Assembly: GCF_900182595.1 (NCBI RefSeq)
Contig: NZ_FXTN01000020.1
Location: forward strand, 1-42,963
Direction: 5' to 3'
Length of the DNA: 42,963 nucleotides
DNA from: Pedobacter westerhofensis
Lineage (GTDB): Bacteria; Bacteroidota; Bacteroidia; Sphingobacteriales; Sphingobacteriaceae
The stretch's first letter is position 1. Each line of letters starts with the position of its first letter. Below the pieces are notes generated by a model. It was not told the DNA's origin. It worked only from the letters and a program-made list of their open reading frames with translations, and made no database searches. The translations under genes were made by a program, and so were the position numbers. Positions 17,477-26,247 of the stretch are shown here, in pieces.

Positions 17477-18493
17477 TCAGGACCAAACCATAGTATACGG
17501 GTCATATTTGCACTTGAGAGGTTTACTATATCGATTATGCGGATCTTGCGTGAAAGCTCTGCAATCTGTACACAGATAACGAAATTCACAATCACTGCAT
17601 ATATCAATTTTATCTTTATTAATATTCCACACGTCTTGAAAATGAGATTGCTGGCTTACTTCCATAAGACTCATGGTTGCAATATTACCATAGCCTATTT
17701 GCATAGCAGGACAATTTTTTATTTCACCGAACTTATCTATTGAAATTTTTCTGTTGAGACAAGAGTTAAACGTTTGTGATTCTGTAAAAAAATATTTATT
17801 AGCTCTAAAATATTCTGGACTTACAAACCCACAATGTGTCTCATCCTTAATATGCTGGTTGATATATTCAATTTCATTTATACTATCAGGGAACTGATAT
17901 TTATATTGAAAGGGAGAGTTATGAACCGTGATTTTGATTACTCTAGGGAACTTTTTTATTAGTTTGCGATATTGTTCCTTAGATATCTCCTCGTTAAAGC
18001 AAAGAATCAACTCAAGACTGCGAATTCTTCCGCTGCCTTTTGAAATACCGTTAAGAGTCTGAAGAAGAAATTCGAGACCAACGCGACTGTAAAAGCGAAT
18101 CTGCACAACTGCGCACCCTAAATGTTCTAGTTGGGAGATTGCATCTACAATATTGTACCTGGAGCCGCTGTCATAATCAATTATAGCATTTGTTATATGA
18201 TGCGGAGTCTTCCAATCTAAGGATAAGAGTGGGAAAGATTCCGGATTCATCGTGTAAAATGCGTATTCATTCTCAATTAAGTAATCAAAGTATTTACTAA
18301 TCTCATCAGCATCTTCTACACTGTATGAAGAAAAAATTTGACCAATAGTAATTGATCTGCTTGTTAGTAGTAAATCTGAAATGTTCAGCGGCAGAAAAAT
18401 GAATGTTCCTCGTTGGATATCTACCAATGTGGATCTTCGATTACCTTTTACAATTAAACAGCAGGCAAATAGATTGATGTAGCTATTTGCCAT
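17477..18493 (-). CDS. gwsS: Grasp-with-spasm SPASM-domain peptide maturase, 338 aa
   Basis: The C-terminal SPASM domain binds auxiliary iron-sulfur clusters: C245-x10-G-x4-C261, then C299-x2-C302-x5-C308-x2-C311, and C328. The middle (100-230) looks like a radical-SAM-type barrel but has no CX3CX2C motif; the expected place reads NAIIDYDSGSRYN. This matches the grasp-with-spasm family, in which GwsS accompanies the ATP-grasp GwsG. It overlaps the 64-aa gene upstream by 11 bp and is followed by the exporter at 17 bp. Without the SAM cluster it may act as a scaffold or redox partner; its chemistry is not known to me. Confidence 0.9.
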   Translation of the reverse strand: MANSYINLFACCLIVKGNRRSTLVDIQRGTFIFLPLNISDLLLTSRSITIGQIFSSYSVEDADEISKYFDYLIENEYAFYTMNPESFPLLSLDWKTPHHITNAIIDYDSGSRYNIVDAISQLEHLGCAVVQIRFYSRVGLEFLLQTLNGISKGSGRIRSLELILCFNEEISKEQYRKLIKKFPRVIKITVHNSPFQYKYQFPDSINEIEYINQHIKDETHCGFVSPEYFRANKYFFTESQTFNSCLNRKISIDKFGEIKNCPAMQIGYGNIATMSLMEVSQQSHFQDVWNINKDKIDICSDCEFRYLCTDCRAFTQDPHNRYSKPLKCKYDPYTMVWS

Positions 18494-18677
18494 AATTGAT
18501 ATTCATTGAGACAGGCTTAGCGAAATTAATTATTAAACTGGCATCGTTTTCATAATAATGGCTCTGATAGCTCACTGGGATTTTTGCTAAGCGTTTTGAC
18601 TCTGTCTGATCTGCGGAAATTACATTTAGGGGTAGAAACTTTATTAAACGCTTTTGTACAAAATTCAAAATTGACAT
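18483..18677 (-). CDS. Unknown 64-aa protein coupled between gwsG and gwsS
   Basis: The ATG begins one base after the gwsG stop (TAA-T-ATG) and the gene overlaps gwsS by 11 bp, so tight translational coupling makes it very likely real. It is basic at the N-terminus (VQKRLIKFL), has no cysteines, no Gly-Gly and no signal peptide, so it is neither a second precursor nor an obvious metalloprotein. At 64 residues it is short for a PqqD-like precursor-recognition domain. I do not recognise it; a leader-binding or complex-stabilising role is only a guess from position. Confidence 0.75.
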   Translation of the reverse strand: MSILNFVQKRLIKFLPLNVISADQTESKRLAKIPVSYQSHYYENDASLIINFAKPVSMNINYGK

Positions 18678-18678
18678 A

Positions 18679-19656
18679 TTAATTTAATTTGTTGATGAGA
18701 GATTTCGCAATTTTCTCTTCCAGAAAGTAGTTGCAAGGATTTGACAGCATATCGTATTGGCCTTTGGGATTAACTTCTAAAAAGACCATACGGCCACATT
18801 TCGTTTTTATCATATCGATAGAGCCCGTATTCAAACCAACATCCCTCATAAAACACTTAAGATTTTCTATTACAGTTGTAGGAAGGGCATATGGCACATA
18901 CCTGTTTGGTTTGTCAAAGTTATAATTCCTATAGTCGATCTTTGTTTGGTTATCTAATTGAGAAAAGATCGCCATCGCATAGCAGTCCCCATCTAAAAAA
19001 AAGATCCTTAATTCTATGTCTTTATCCAAATATTCTTGAATCAAAGAAGGTAGAAATTTTTTAGTCTTGAGAGCTTTAAAGAAAATCTGAGTCAGTAATT
19101 TTGGTGATATACTGTATTTTGCATCTCCCGCATTAAAAATCTCAGATTCTGCAAGTGGTTTAATGATTGACTTCCCATTCAATTTTTTTACAAATTCGGC
19201 AGCACAGTTTTTATCATTTGTAATTAAAGACTTTGGAATATCCAAACCCGCTTTTGAGGCCAAAATCAGTTGTTTCGTTTTATCCAATGCTTCAACCGAC
19301 TCAATATCACATAACCACGTGACGTTCTTAAATGAAATTTTTAAAGATTGTACAAATGCTGCATATTCAAAAGAAAGAAAACTTGATAATTGATCTTTCA
19401 AAATACTCTTTGACTTCAACATTAAATATGAACTTCGAAATACTCCAGACTTTCTAAACCAAATTACCGTGAAATCTTTAGAGCTTTTGTTGTTGATCGT
19501 AAACTCGTCTTGGGTCGAGTCAATCTTATAGGAAATAGTTTGGTCCACCAATAAATCATTAATATTTATTCTCTGGTATTTCGCTTTATAGTGAGTTAAC
19601 CAATCTATCGTTTGATCGGTAGAATGATCTCCATGAGTTGTTAAAATAAGAATCAT
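18679..19656 (-). CDS. gwsG: Grasp-with-spasm ATP-grasp peptide maturase, 325 aa
   Basis: An ATP-grasp ligase that activates Asp/Glu side chains in the precursor core and joins them to Thr, Ser or Lys, giving ester or amide macrocycles (graspetide chemistry). Visible features: N-terminal WFRKSG (66-71), ATP-binding IIKP (164-167), the QEYLDKDIELRIF strand (207-219) and the metal-binding end D281, E294 and N296 in LEVNPKGQYDML, followed by the family-typical NPCNYFLEEKIA. It follows gwsA after a strong hairpin and is coupled to the 64-aa gene. The length is typical of GwsG. Confidence 0.94.
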   Translation of the reverse strand: MILILTTHGDHSTDQTIDWLTHYKAKYQRININDLLVDQTISYKIDSTQDEFTINNKSSKDFTVIWFRKSGVFRSSYLMLKSKSILKDQLSSFLSFEYAAFVQSLKISFKNVTWLCDIESVEALDKTKQLILASKAGLDIPKSLITNDKNCAAEFVKKLNGKSIIKPLAESEIFNAGDAKYSISPKLLTQIFFKALKTKKFLPSLIQEYLDKDIELRIFFLDGDCYAMAIFSQLDNQTKIDYRNYNFDKPNRYVPYALPTTVIENLKCFMRDVGLNTGSIDMIKTKCGRMVFLEVNPKGQYDMLSNPCNYFLEEKIAKSLINKLN

Positions 19657-19684
19657 AAGCGGAGAAGGTTAGACTTGAAAACCA

Positions 19685-19729
19685 TAATTAAACTGGCTAA
19701 TATGGAATCCATATTAGCCAGTTTAATTA
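19685..19729 (-). terminator. Attenuator hairpin between gwsA and gwsG
   Basis: A perfect 21-bp stem with a 3-base loop starts one base after the gwsA stop. The stem core is AAACTGGCTAATATGG. On the minus strand the stem is followed by only a short TTTT, so some read-through into gwsG is expected. Such a hairpin would allow much more precursor than enzyme mRNA, or protect the gwsA transcript 3' end. Confidence 0.75.
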
Positions 19730-19730
19730 A

Positions 19731-19892
19731 TTAGTCCGTATCGCCAACTACAGTGATCTCACCAGTGGTACGATCTTTATTTACTGTAGGGTATTCTTGA
19801 GCAATTTTAGTTCCACCTAAAACGTTTTTCATTTCTTCGTGGTTCATTGGGCTGAGGGCTTCAGCATTGAATTTTTCAATTTGATTTTTCAT
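19731..19892 (-). CDS. gwsA: Grasp-with-spasm precursor peptide, 53 aa
   Basis: A short gene read by eye upstream of gwsG. The leader contains EALSPMNHEEMKNVLGG, a classical double-glycine leader (G26-G27) cut by C39 exporters. The 26-residue core has Thr at 28, 36, 42, 43, 47 and 52, Lys at 29 and 39, and acids at E33, D40, E45, D51 and D53, the nucleophile and acceptor side chains that ATP-grasp maturases join. There is no Cys. The core ends GDTD. The GTA/GTC-poor leader and Thr/Asp-rich core fit graspetide precursors. It is the first gene of the operon, transcribed away from the TPR gene at 20200. Confidence 0.9.
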   Translation of the reverse strand: MKNQIEKFNAEALSPMNHEEMKNVLGGTKIAQEYPTVNKDRTTGEITVVGDTD

Positions 19893-20199
19893 GATCGTGG
19901 TCTTTAAAGGTTAATAACAATTATAGCTGAGATCTTTAGATTAGGAAAAAAAATAGCTGAAACTCCAGTGCACTAAAGTGACATTATTTTAATTTTAAAA
20001 TAGATCTCATTGGCAATATAGATACAAATAATTAAAAGAGGAAATTATAATGTAACATTTATGATGTTAAAAATTCTTATCACCTCACAAATGTTTATTA
20101 AATAAGAAACAGATTTGCTAATTATAGCCTCAAACTCTATATTAGTTGCATTATTGACAGAATTACCCTGTTATTTTTAATCTTTCATAACAATTTTTT
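19893..20199. promoter_or_regulatory. Divergent control region of gwsA and the TPR gene
   Basis: These 307 very AT-rich bases separate divergent starts and must hold both promoters. I could not assign a Bacteroidota -33/-7 (TTTG / TAnnTTTG) pair with confidence. There is no coding potential. Confidence 0.5.
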
Positions 20200-21405
20200 A
20201 TGCAAAAAAACAATTCAAATATCCTACATATGATACTTATTTACAAAAGAATTGTACTTGTATTTCTCTTAGCGATCTCACTATTTCCTCTTATGTCTTG
20301 CGCCCAGGATTCAACAAAGATGGATGGGGAAAAATTAATTGATCTATACCAATCTCAAAGATTTGCAGAAGCAACAGATTATCTTCGATCTATTTACACG
20401 GACAGTACAGTAGTTGAGAAGGAAATCCTACAACTGGCATATTCAAATATGATGGCTGGTAATCTGACCGCTGCTGAAACATTCTATTCTAAAATTAACA
20501 GTCTGCAACCACAAAATATATTTGTTTTATTCAACCTGGCAAATATCTGTCATCGCCGGGGAAATGACGCACAGGCCAAAATATACTATATCAAAATTTC
20601 TAAAATAGATAGTACAAATTTTAATGTTTATAAGCAGCTAGCTTCAATAATCTTGTCGCCAACAAGTATTGAAAAAATCCAGTATCTCAAAAAGGCAAAC
20701 TCGATTCAACCAAGGAATGCAGATGTTGCATTCGATTTATCTTATAGTTTAAACTTAATTAATAAAAATGATTCTGCTTACCAAGTTATCGACGAAGCTT
20801 TAAAAGCTGACACATCTAATATAATTTTGTTAAAAGCAAAAATGCCAATTTGTATTGCTTTGTCAAAAATTGATGAATCAATAGAAACTGGCAATCTACT
20901 GCTAAGTATGGGGGACAGCTCCAGCTATGTACTAAACAATATCGGCAAAGCTTACTACTTGAAGAAAGATTTTCAGAAAGCTGTTGATATATTCGAAAAC
21001 CTTAAGAAGTTGCAACAGCAAAATGAAGTTACATTGTATTATTCATCCTTATGTTATAAAGAATTAAAACATTATGACAACGCCGCTAAAAATATGCTAC
21101 TTGCCATTGAGGCTGGAATTTCTCCTTACACTTCAAAATACTACAAAACCTTAGGGGAAATCTATGAGAGCGATTCAATGATTGAACAGGCAAAAAAGTC
21201 TTATATTAAAAGCCTTGAATTTAAAAACGATGGAGGTGTCTATTACAATTTAGCACTCTTAAATGATTTCAAAAGCATCAAAAAACAATTAGCTCTGAAA
21301 TACTACAGGCTTTATTTAAAGACGAATCCAGATCAATTCAAACACAAGGAAGTGATTACCTATGTAAAGTCAAGAATTGCATTGATTGAACGGGGGCAAA
21401 GGTAA
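20200..21405 (+). CDS. TPR lipoprotein-like protein, 401 aa
   Basis: The N-terminus has a hydrophobic export segment ending LMSCAQDS; the Cys (near residue 33) may be lipidated, though the lipobox is imperfect. The rest is a run of tetratricopeptide repeats (for example YYLKKDFQKAVDIFENL and the final YYNLALLNDF), a protein-interaction scaffold. A second ATG at 20230 would give a shorter signal sequence and may be the true start. It is divergent from gwsA, so it may share regulation with the RiPP operon, but no functional link is shown. Confidence 0.8.
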   Translation: MQKNNSNILHMILIYKRIVLVFLLAISLFPLMSCAQDSTKMDGEKLIDLYQSQRFAEATDYLRSIYTDSTVVEKEILQLAYSNMMAGNLTAAETFYSKINSLQPQNIFVLFNLANICHRRGNDAQAKIYYIKISKIDSTNFNVYKQLASIILSPTSIEKIQYLKKANSIQPRNADVAFDLSYSLNLINKNDSAYQVIDEALKADTSNIILLKAKMPICIALSKIDESIETGNLLLSMGDSSSYVLNNIGKAYYLKKDFQKAVDIFENLKKLQQQNEVTLYYSSLCYKELKHYDNAAKNMLLAIEAGISPYTSKYYKTLGEIYESDSMIEQAKKSYIKSLEFKNDGGVYYNLALLNDFKSIKKQLALKYYRLYLKTNPDQFKHKEVITYVKSRIALIERGQR

Positions 21406-21643
21406 AAAAGCAGTTGGGCTGGACAAAACACACCAGAAGGGACACATGATTGTATGCCATTTTTGTTTTCAGGTCCTGCAGATGTTTCTTGTAGTCCATC
21501 AACGCTGTTCAGCAATGTTAACCGGCAATGTTGAAGAGTTGAAATGCGTTTTTCTTAAGACTTGTTCTACGGGAGTACTGGTGGCTTTTCTGACAATTAT
21601 AACAGTTTTATTGCGCGACTGATCTCTGGGTTTGGAAAATATA

Positions 21644-21775
21644 GAGAGTGTAAAATAAATTGTGTCAGATAGTTATTTAATAACTTAGAGACACAGTTTA
21701 TAATATGAAAAAAGATGAGCAGCTCGAATATGAGCAAATGAAGCAAAAAGCCATAGAGCAATTGCGTTCGCATCA
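21644..21775 (+). pseudogene. IS256-family left end and transposase N-terminal stub
   Basis: Starts with GAGAGTGTAAAATAAATTG, related to the IS256 ends at 41888 and 31986. An ATG at about 21705 opens MKKDEQLEYEQMKQKAIEQL, the N-terminus of an IS256 transposase, which breaks off after about 22 codons and joins a TonB-receptor tail. About 240 bp before it (21406-21643) show no recognisable gene. Confidence 0.7.
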
Positions 21776-22089
21776 ATACACCTCCAATTACCTCAATGCT
21801 TGCTGCTCAGTATACTTATGATTTAACGGGAAGTAAGCAGAAATTAGCCCTTTTTGCAAGAGGCGAGTACCGCTACCTGGACAAATATTATTTTGACTTT
21901 GTAAATGGCCTTAGTCAGCCATCTTATAGTTTATTTAATGCTAAAGCTGGTGTAACCAGTAAGAGCTTCGAATTGAATTTCTGGGCACGAAATATAGCTG
22001 ATAAAAAATATATTGCTTACGGCTCATTTGGATCCTTTCTTTTAGGAAGCCCAAGAATGTATGGAACTACCCTGATCGCTAGATTTTAG
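21776..22089 (+). pseudogene. C-terminal fragment of a TonB-dependent receptor
   Basis: About 100 residues of outer-membrane beta-barrel remain: LAAQYTYDL, FARGEYRYLDKYYFDF, LNFWARNIADKKYIAYG and the terminal YGTTLIARF with the C-terminal Phe of porin-like proteins. The plug and most of the barrel are missing, and the 5' side abuts an IS256 stub, so this is a deletion scar and not a gene. Confidence 0.8.
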
Positions 22090-22360
22090 AGCGACCAGGG
22101 AATGCTCTAGCTTTTCTTGAAGTTTATATTTTATGTGAGATTATTAACTCTCATATAGATGATACGAGAGATCGTTTCTTATTATTCCACGTTATTTGAT
22201 AAGGCTATAATCACTAAATGCTTAAAAGATATAAATGCAAATAGCGATCAGATTTATGATCCTATTTAGATTTAATGTAGTAACAAAAGCAATTGTTCAA
22301 AGTCTTATTTATATAGGCAACTCATCTTTCAACTAATGTCATTCACTTACATTTAAACCA

Positions 22361-23575
22361 ATGCATGAAATGAACAAATCAGGATTTTATCTTTTTTTAT
22401 TTTTAATTTATAGTTCTTTTTCGGTTAATGCGCAATCTTTTGACACGTTAAGTATTAACTCTAAAGTTTTCAATGCAGTCAGAAAAATAAAGGTGGCATT
22501 ACCAGTCGGTTATAATGATTACCCTAATTTAGAGAAGAAGTATATTGTTGCCTATTTGTTCGATGCTCAATCTGATGGATTTTTTAATTTTTATAAGACA
22601 ACAGCAAACTATCTTGCGGAACAGGGATATATGCAGCAATTAATATTGGTAGGTATTTCATCTGACAATAGGCAATATGAATTCACACCGAAGGCTCAAA
22701 CTAAGGAGGGACTTAAATCGTTTCTGAAGAGCGGTGGCGCGGATCAACTAGCGATGCATATGAAAAATGAGGTGTTACCTGTAATTGAAAGCAAATATCG
22801 TTCTATATCTTACAATATAGGAGTTGGCCACTCACTAGGCGCAACGTTTGTTAGTTACAGCTTGCTTAAGCACCCTGAATTATTTAATGCTGTCATAGCC
22901 ATCAGTCCGAATTTCCAATATGATAATGAACAGATTGTTCATAAGTTAGACAGTTGCAATGACAAAGATATATTTAATCACAAATTTCTTTACTTAGCAC
23001 ATGGAAATAGGGATTATACTGAAGAAAAATTTAAATCTGCAACTACTAAGTTTGACAGCTTGCTTAACAAAAGAAACTTTCACGGATTAAGGTGGAAATT
23101 TAAAAATCTTGACAATAATAACCATGGAACAACAGCTATGGAGGGAATATTTAAAGGGTTGTACGAATTAAATAGCCAACTTACTTTGTCCCAAAGCCAA
23201 ATAGAATTATTCTATAAATCTAAATCTTTTATTGAAAGTGTAAAAGACTATTACGAGTCTGCTTCTACCTGGAGTAGCTTAAAACTGCCATTTGTGGATG
23301 ATCTTAATACGATGGGATATAATTGCTACTATTCCGGCAAAAATAAAGAAGCGATTCAAATATTTGAATGGGCACTTTCTATCTATCCAAGCAATCTTAA
23401 TCTTTATGACAGTATGGGCGAAGTGCAGGAAAACACAGGAAATAAAGGTCTAGCATTGACTTACTACACTAAGGGAATAAATCTTCTAAAGGAGCAGAAA
23501 GCATATTTGGCACCCAAAATATATAATGAACAATTATCCTATTTTGAAAGTAAATTAAAATCAATTAAAAATTAG
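22361..23575 (+). CDS. Secreted alpha/beta-hydrolase esterase with C-terminal TPRs, 404 aa
   Basis: A putative esterase of the Esterase D/IroE/Fes-like family (PF00756 type). A signal peptide ends near SVNAQS (residue 26; a start at Met4 is possible). The nucleophile elbow GHSLGA gives S158; LAHGNRDYTEE and NNNHGTT supply the likely Asp and His. Residues 310-400 hold two TPR-like helix pairs. About 270 bp of gene-free DNA precede it. The substrate is unknown. Its place near the RiPP operon is suggestive only. Confidence 0.85.
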   Translation: MHEMNKSGFYLFLFLIYSSFSVNAQSFDTLSINSKVFNAVRKIKVALPVGYNDYPNLEKKYIVAYLFDAQSDGFFNFYKTTANYLAEQGYMQQLILVGISSDNRQYEFTPKAQTKEGLKSFLKSGGADQLAMHMKNEVLPVIESKYRSISYNIGVGHSLGATFVSYSLLKHPELFNAVIAISPNFQYDNEQIVHKLDSCNDKDIFNHKFLYLAHGNRDYTEEKFKSATTKFDSLLNKRNFHGLRWKFKNLDNNNHGTTAMEGIFKGLYELNSQLTLSQSQIELFYKSKSFIESVKDYYESASTWSSLKLPFVDDLNTMGYNCYYSGKNKEAIQIFEWALSIYPSNLNLYDSMGEVQENTGNKGLALTYYTKGINLLKEQKAYLAPKIYNEQLSYFESKLKSIKN

Positions 23576-23713
23576 CTACATGTAAATAATTCACGGTTGG
23601 TCTTAAAGCCATTCGGCCTTAAGAAGTAGCTGACTTGCAACTAGGCCTGATAGCTGTTTGATAATTCTCATTTTTACCTCCATTTTTGGTATTTAGGAAC
23701 CTAATATGTCACT

Positions 23714-23733
23714 ATTCCACCGTTTAGTGGAAT
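23714..23733. terminator. Hairpin between convergent genes
   Basis: ATTCCAC and GTGGAAT form a 7-bp stem around CGTTTA in the gap between the convergent esterase and MG2 genes. It also contains one of the dispersed ATTCCACCG motifs. There is no U-run, so terminator function is uncertain. Confidence 0.35.
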
Positions 23734-23794
23734 ATTCACTTTCCATTATAGAGATTGATTTCTTGGCGTAAGGGAATTTATGAGGCAGCTTCAT

Positions 23795-26221
23795 TTACTT
23801 AACAATAAAGGTGCTTGTCGCAAAAAACACATCATCACCACTAACGCCCTGGATTACGAGCCGGAAGTTGCCTGTCAGGTCACCTGCTTTAAATACAAGC
23901 TCAGCTTCTCCTGCTTTGTTAGTTTCTAATCTCGATTGCCAATACAGGGTTGATTGATAAAGATTACCTTCAAATTCCAAATTTCTAGTATATTCCTGAC
24001 CGCTATATATACCTTCAACGGCTGAGCCCAAAGCATTTTCTTCAGTGGTACAACCATGATAATACACGGCATCTACTTTAAACATGTTACGTTCGACGTC
24101 CAGGTCTGTTCTTATTAAATATTGTTTACCAACGACGGGCTTAAACTTACGCATGGCATATGGGTAATTTAAATAGTTAAATTCGTCGACATAATCACCA
24201 CAGGCATTAGTCCCAGGTTCACCTTTAAAGCCACTAACAGAATTATTGCGTCGGTTACCTCTAATTTCGACCGTCTGCAAGCCGATGCTATTGGTTAATC
24301 CCTTTAAACTCTGGTCAGCAACGTTTGAGTGTTTTGCCAGGGCGCCGGAAATGTCTGTGTTGGATCGTTGTGCTATTGTGTTGCTAATAATTGCATAAGG
24401 GTCTTTTATCTCGGTTTTATAACCACTCTTTTCTCCAACTACTTTTAAAATGATCTTTTGTTCCGGTTTTTTGAGCAGCTGTTCGGGTGTCACAATGAAT
24501 TTGCCATCGTTTTGAGTAGTTATCATTGAAGAGTTTATTCCTCCAAAGACCGCAAGCGTAACCGCCGATTTTAAAGGCCTGTTATTTCTTGTTACAATCC
24601 CTGTAATAATTGGAATGTTATTGGTTGAAAGTGTATCCTGAGGATAACCATTTAAAATATGCTGTAAAGTGTATTTTCGCCAGCTTCTAATGAGCAATAT
24701 GTCCTCGATATATTCCTGATTTCGAAAGTTGTTCCCCAATGGATCTTTAGGTAAGAGTCCCAGACCCTTGCTCAGATAATGATAACTTTCTATGTCTTCA
24801 AAACTGCTATTGAGCCGATTTTCCTGTACAGCAGCTGCAGAAAAGAAGCCTACTAGCGGTTTACCATTTTTATCAGCCAGTTTTATTTTAATTTTTATCG
24901 AATCTCGGGTTTTATAGATTGATTTCTCCATTACAGTCGTCAATTTCAATTGCTCATCATAGTGTGCGAAAAATAATCTTTCGGCCAAAGGCTTACCATT
25001 GTTGTCTATGATGGCAATTGAGGTAAGACCCTTTGGCAGCATATTCAAGGGTAATTTCAAAATTCTTTTTGGAACATACGCCTGGGTGTGGAACATTACA
25101 TATTCGCCATGATCATTATGCAGTAGTAGGTTCACTGGTATGCTTTCCTTTGCAAACAAGGTGGCTTGAAGCGTGTCCTTAACAACTGCCTGCTCAAGAT
25201 GCAGTGTTACGGAGCTGTTAGCAAACCTGGGCACGCTAAAAACGGTATCCTTGCTGAGATTGGTTCCCTTCACAATTTTTAGTGCATAATCACTTTTACC
25301 ATCGCGCCTAAGCTTGAAGTTCCCGACGCCATAAGCATTTGTTTTTAGCGTATCGATGGGTTGCTTGTCTTTCAAAAGGATCCCCGTCATGGCAAGAGTC
25401 AAACCTTTATCCGTTTTAGCTTCCCAGGCTATTGTGGAAGTTAAGTTTGCCGGAAAACTCCCGCCTTCAGGGAAGAATTTCACCTTGATCCGATTTTGTT
25501 CGATTTCAGGCAGGGCAATACTCAGGTGTTGTAACTGTTTATTGTAACGTATCGCTACCAATAACCGAGGATTTTGGCCCCTCGTGTCTTTTTCAGGAAT
25601 TGTAATCGTCAGTGTATCTTTCTTCAACAAAATCGAATCTGCAAAATTATTGTTTACGGAATAACTGACAGTGGGCCACAATTTGGGTTTAGCTGTTATG
25701 CCTTTCAAGACAATTCTTGCCCTGACAGCGCCATTGGTAACAACGGTATCAAGCAGCTGTACATTGCTGCTAAAGCTCTGCTCCGTAATACTTTTTACAA
25801 CTACAGGGGTAGAATACATCACCACTGGTGAGCCATGTTCGTCCAATACATTTGTGTACGCCACCAATTGGTAATCGCCCGGTGGAATGGTATCTGGTAA
25901 TGAGATGCTTCCAGCGCTCAGGCCATCAACTATTTTTAACTTGTGCTGAATGGCTATTTTGCGTGATTCGTTACTGAATAATAATACATTCAGAAGTGTA
26001 TGACTCTTGAATTCAGTCGGATAACCTAACAAATAAGCACTAAACCATATACTTTCATTATTTGTGTATATGCCTTTATCGATATGTAAAAATAAAGATG
26101 TGGATGGGTTGGCCTTAGTATATTGCCTGAACTTTTGTTCGAGGAGTGCATTGTTTAATGATTGTGCCTGAATCTTGATAATACTGCATAGAAAGAGCAT
26201 AATAACAATTCCTTTTGACAT
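23795..26221 (-). CDS. MG2/carboxypeptidase-regulatory-like surface protein, 808 aa
   Basis: A large secreted protein common in Sphingobacteriaceae. A signal peptide ends at IIKIQAQS (about residue 20). Next comes an alpha-2-macroglobulin MG2-like domain with LFLHIDKGIYTNNESIWFSA, further beta-sandwich domains, and a segment (about 650-690) resembling the TonB-receptor plug. The C-terminus returns to an MG-type strand pattern with FRLVIQGVSGDD. It has no bait-region thioester. The function is probably export or envelope related; the exact role is unknown. It is followed upstream by the TlpA-like gene with a 26-bp gap, so the two form an operon. Confidence 0.8.
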   Translation of the reverse strand: MSKGIVIMLFLCSIIKIQAQSLNNALLEQKFRQYTKANPSTSLFLHIDKGIYTNNESIWFSAYLLGYPTEFKSHTLLNVLLFSNESRKIAIQHKLKIVDGLSAGSISLPDTIPPGDYQLVAYTNVLDEHGSPVVMYSTPVVVKSITEQSFSSNVQLLDTVVTNGAVRARIVLKGITAKPKLWPTVSYSVNNNFADSILLKKDTLTITIPEKDTRGQNPRLLVAIRYNKQLQHLSIALPEIEQNRIKVKFFPEGGSFPANLTSTIAWEAKTDKGLTLAMTGILLKDKQPIDTLKTNAYGVGNFKLRRDGKSDYALKIVKGTNLSKDTVFSVPRFANSSVTLHLEQAVVKDTLQATLFAKESIPVNLLLHNDHGEYVMFHTQAYVPKRILKLPLNMLPKGLTSIAIIDNNGKPLAERLFFAHYDEQLKLTTVMEKSIYKTRDSIKIKIKLADKNGKPLVGFFSAAAVQENRLNSSFEDIESYHYLSKGLGLLPKDPLGNNFRNQEYIEDILLIRSWRKYTLQHILNGYPQDTLSTNNIPIITGIVTRNNRPLKSAVTLAVFGGINSSMITTQNDGKFIVTPEQLLKKPEQKIILKVVGEKSGYKTEIKDPYAIISNTIAQRSNTDISGALAKHSNVADQSLKGLTNSIGLQTVEIRGNRRNNSVSGFKGEPGTNACGDYVDEFNYLNYPYAMRKFKPVVGKQYLIRTDLDVERNMFKVDAVYYHGCTTEENALGSAVEGIYSGQEYTRNLEFEGNLYQSTLYWQSRLETNKAGEAELVFKAGDLTGNFRLVIQGVSGDDVFFATSTFIVK

Positions 26222-26247
26222 AATGGGGTTTTGCTTTAGTTTGCAGG

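Noticed and set aside
18483..18677. The 64-aa protein as a second RiPP precursor
   Set aside because: No Gly-Gly or other leader cut site and no acid/Thr-rich C-terminal core; its coupling pattern fits an enzyme partner better.
21386..21622. 78-codon ORF overlapping the end of the TPR gene
   Set aside because: Starts inside the TPR gene, has no recognisable motif and ends before an IS256 scar; probably random.
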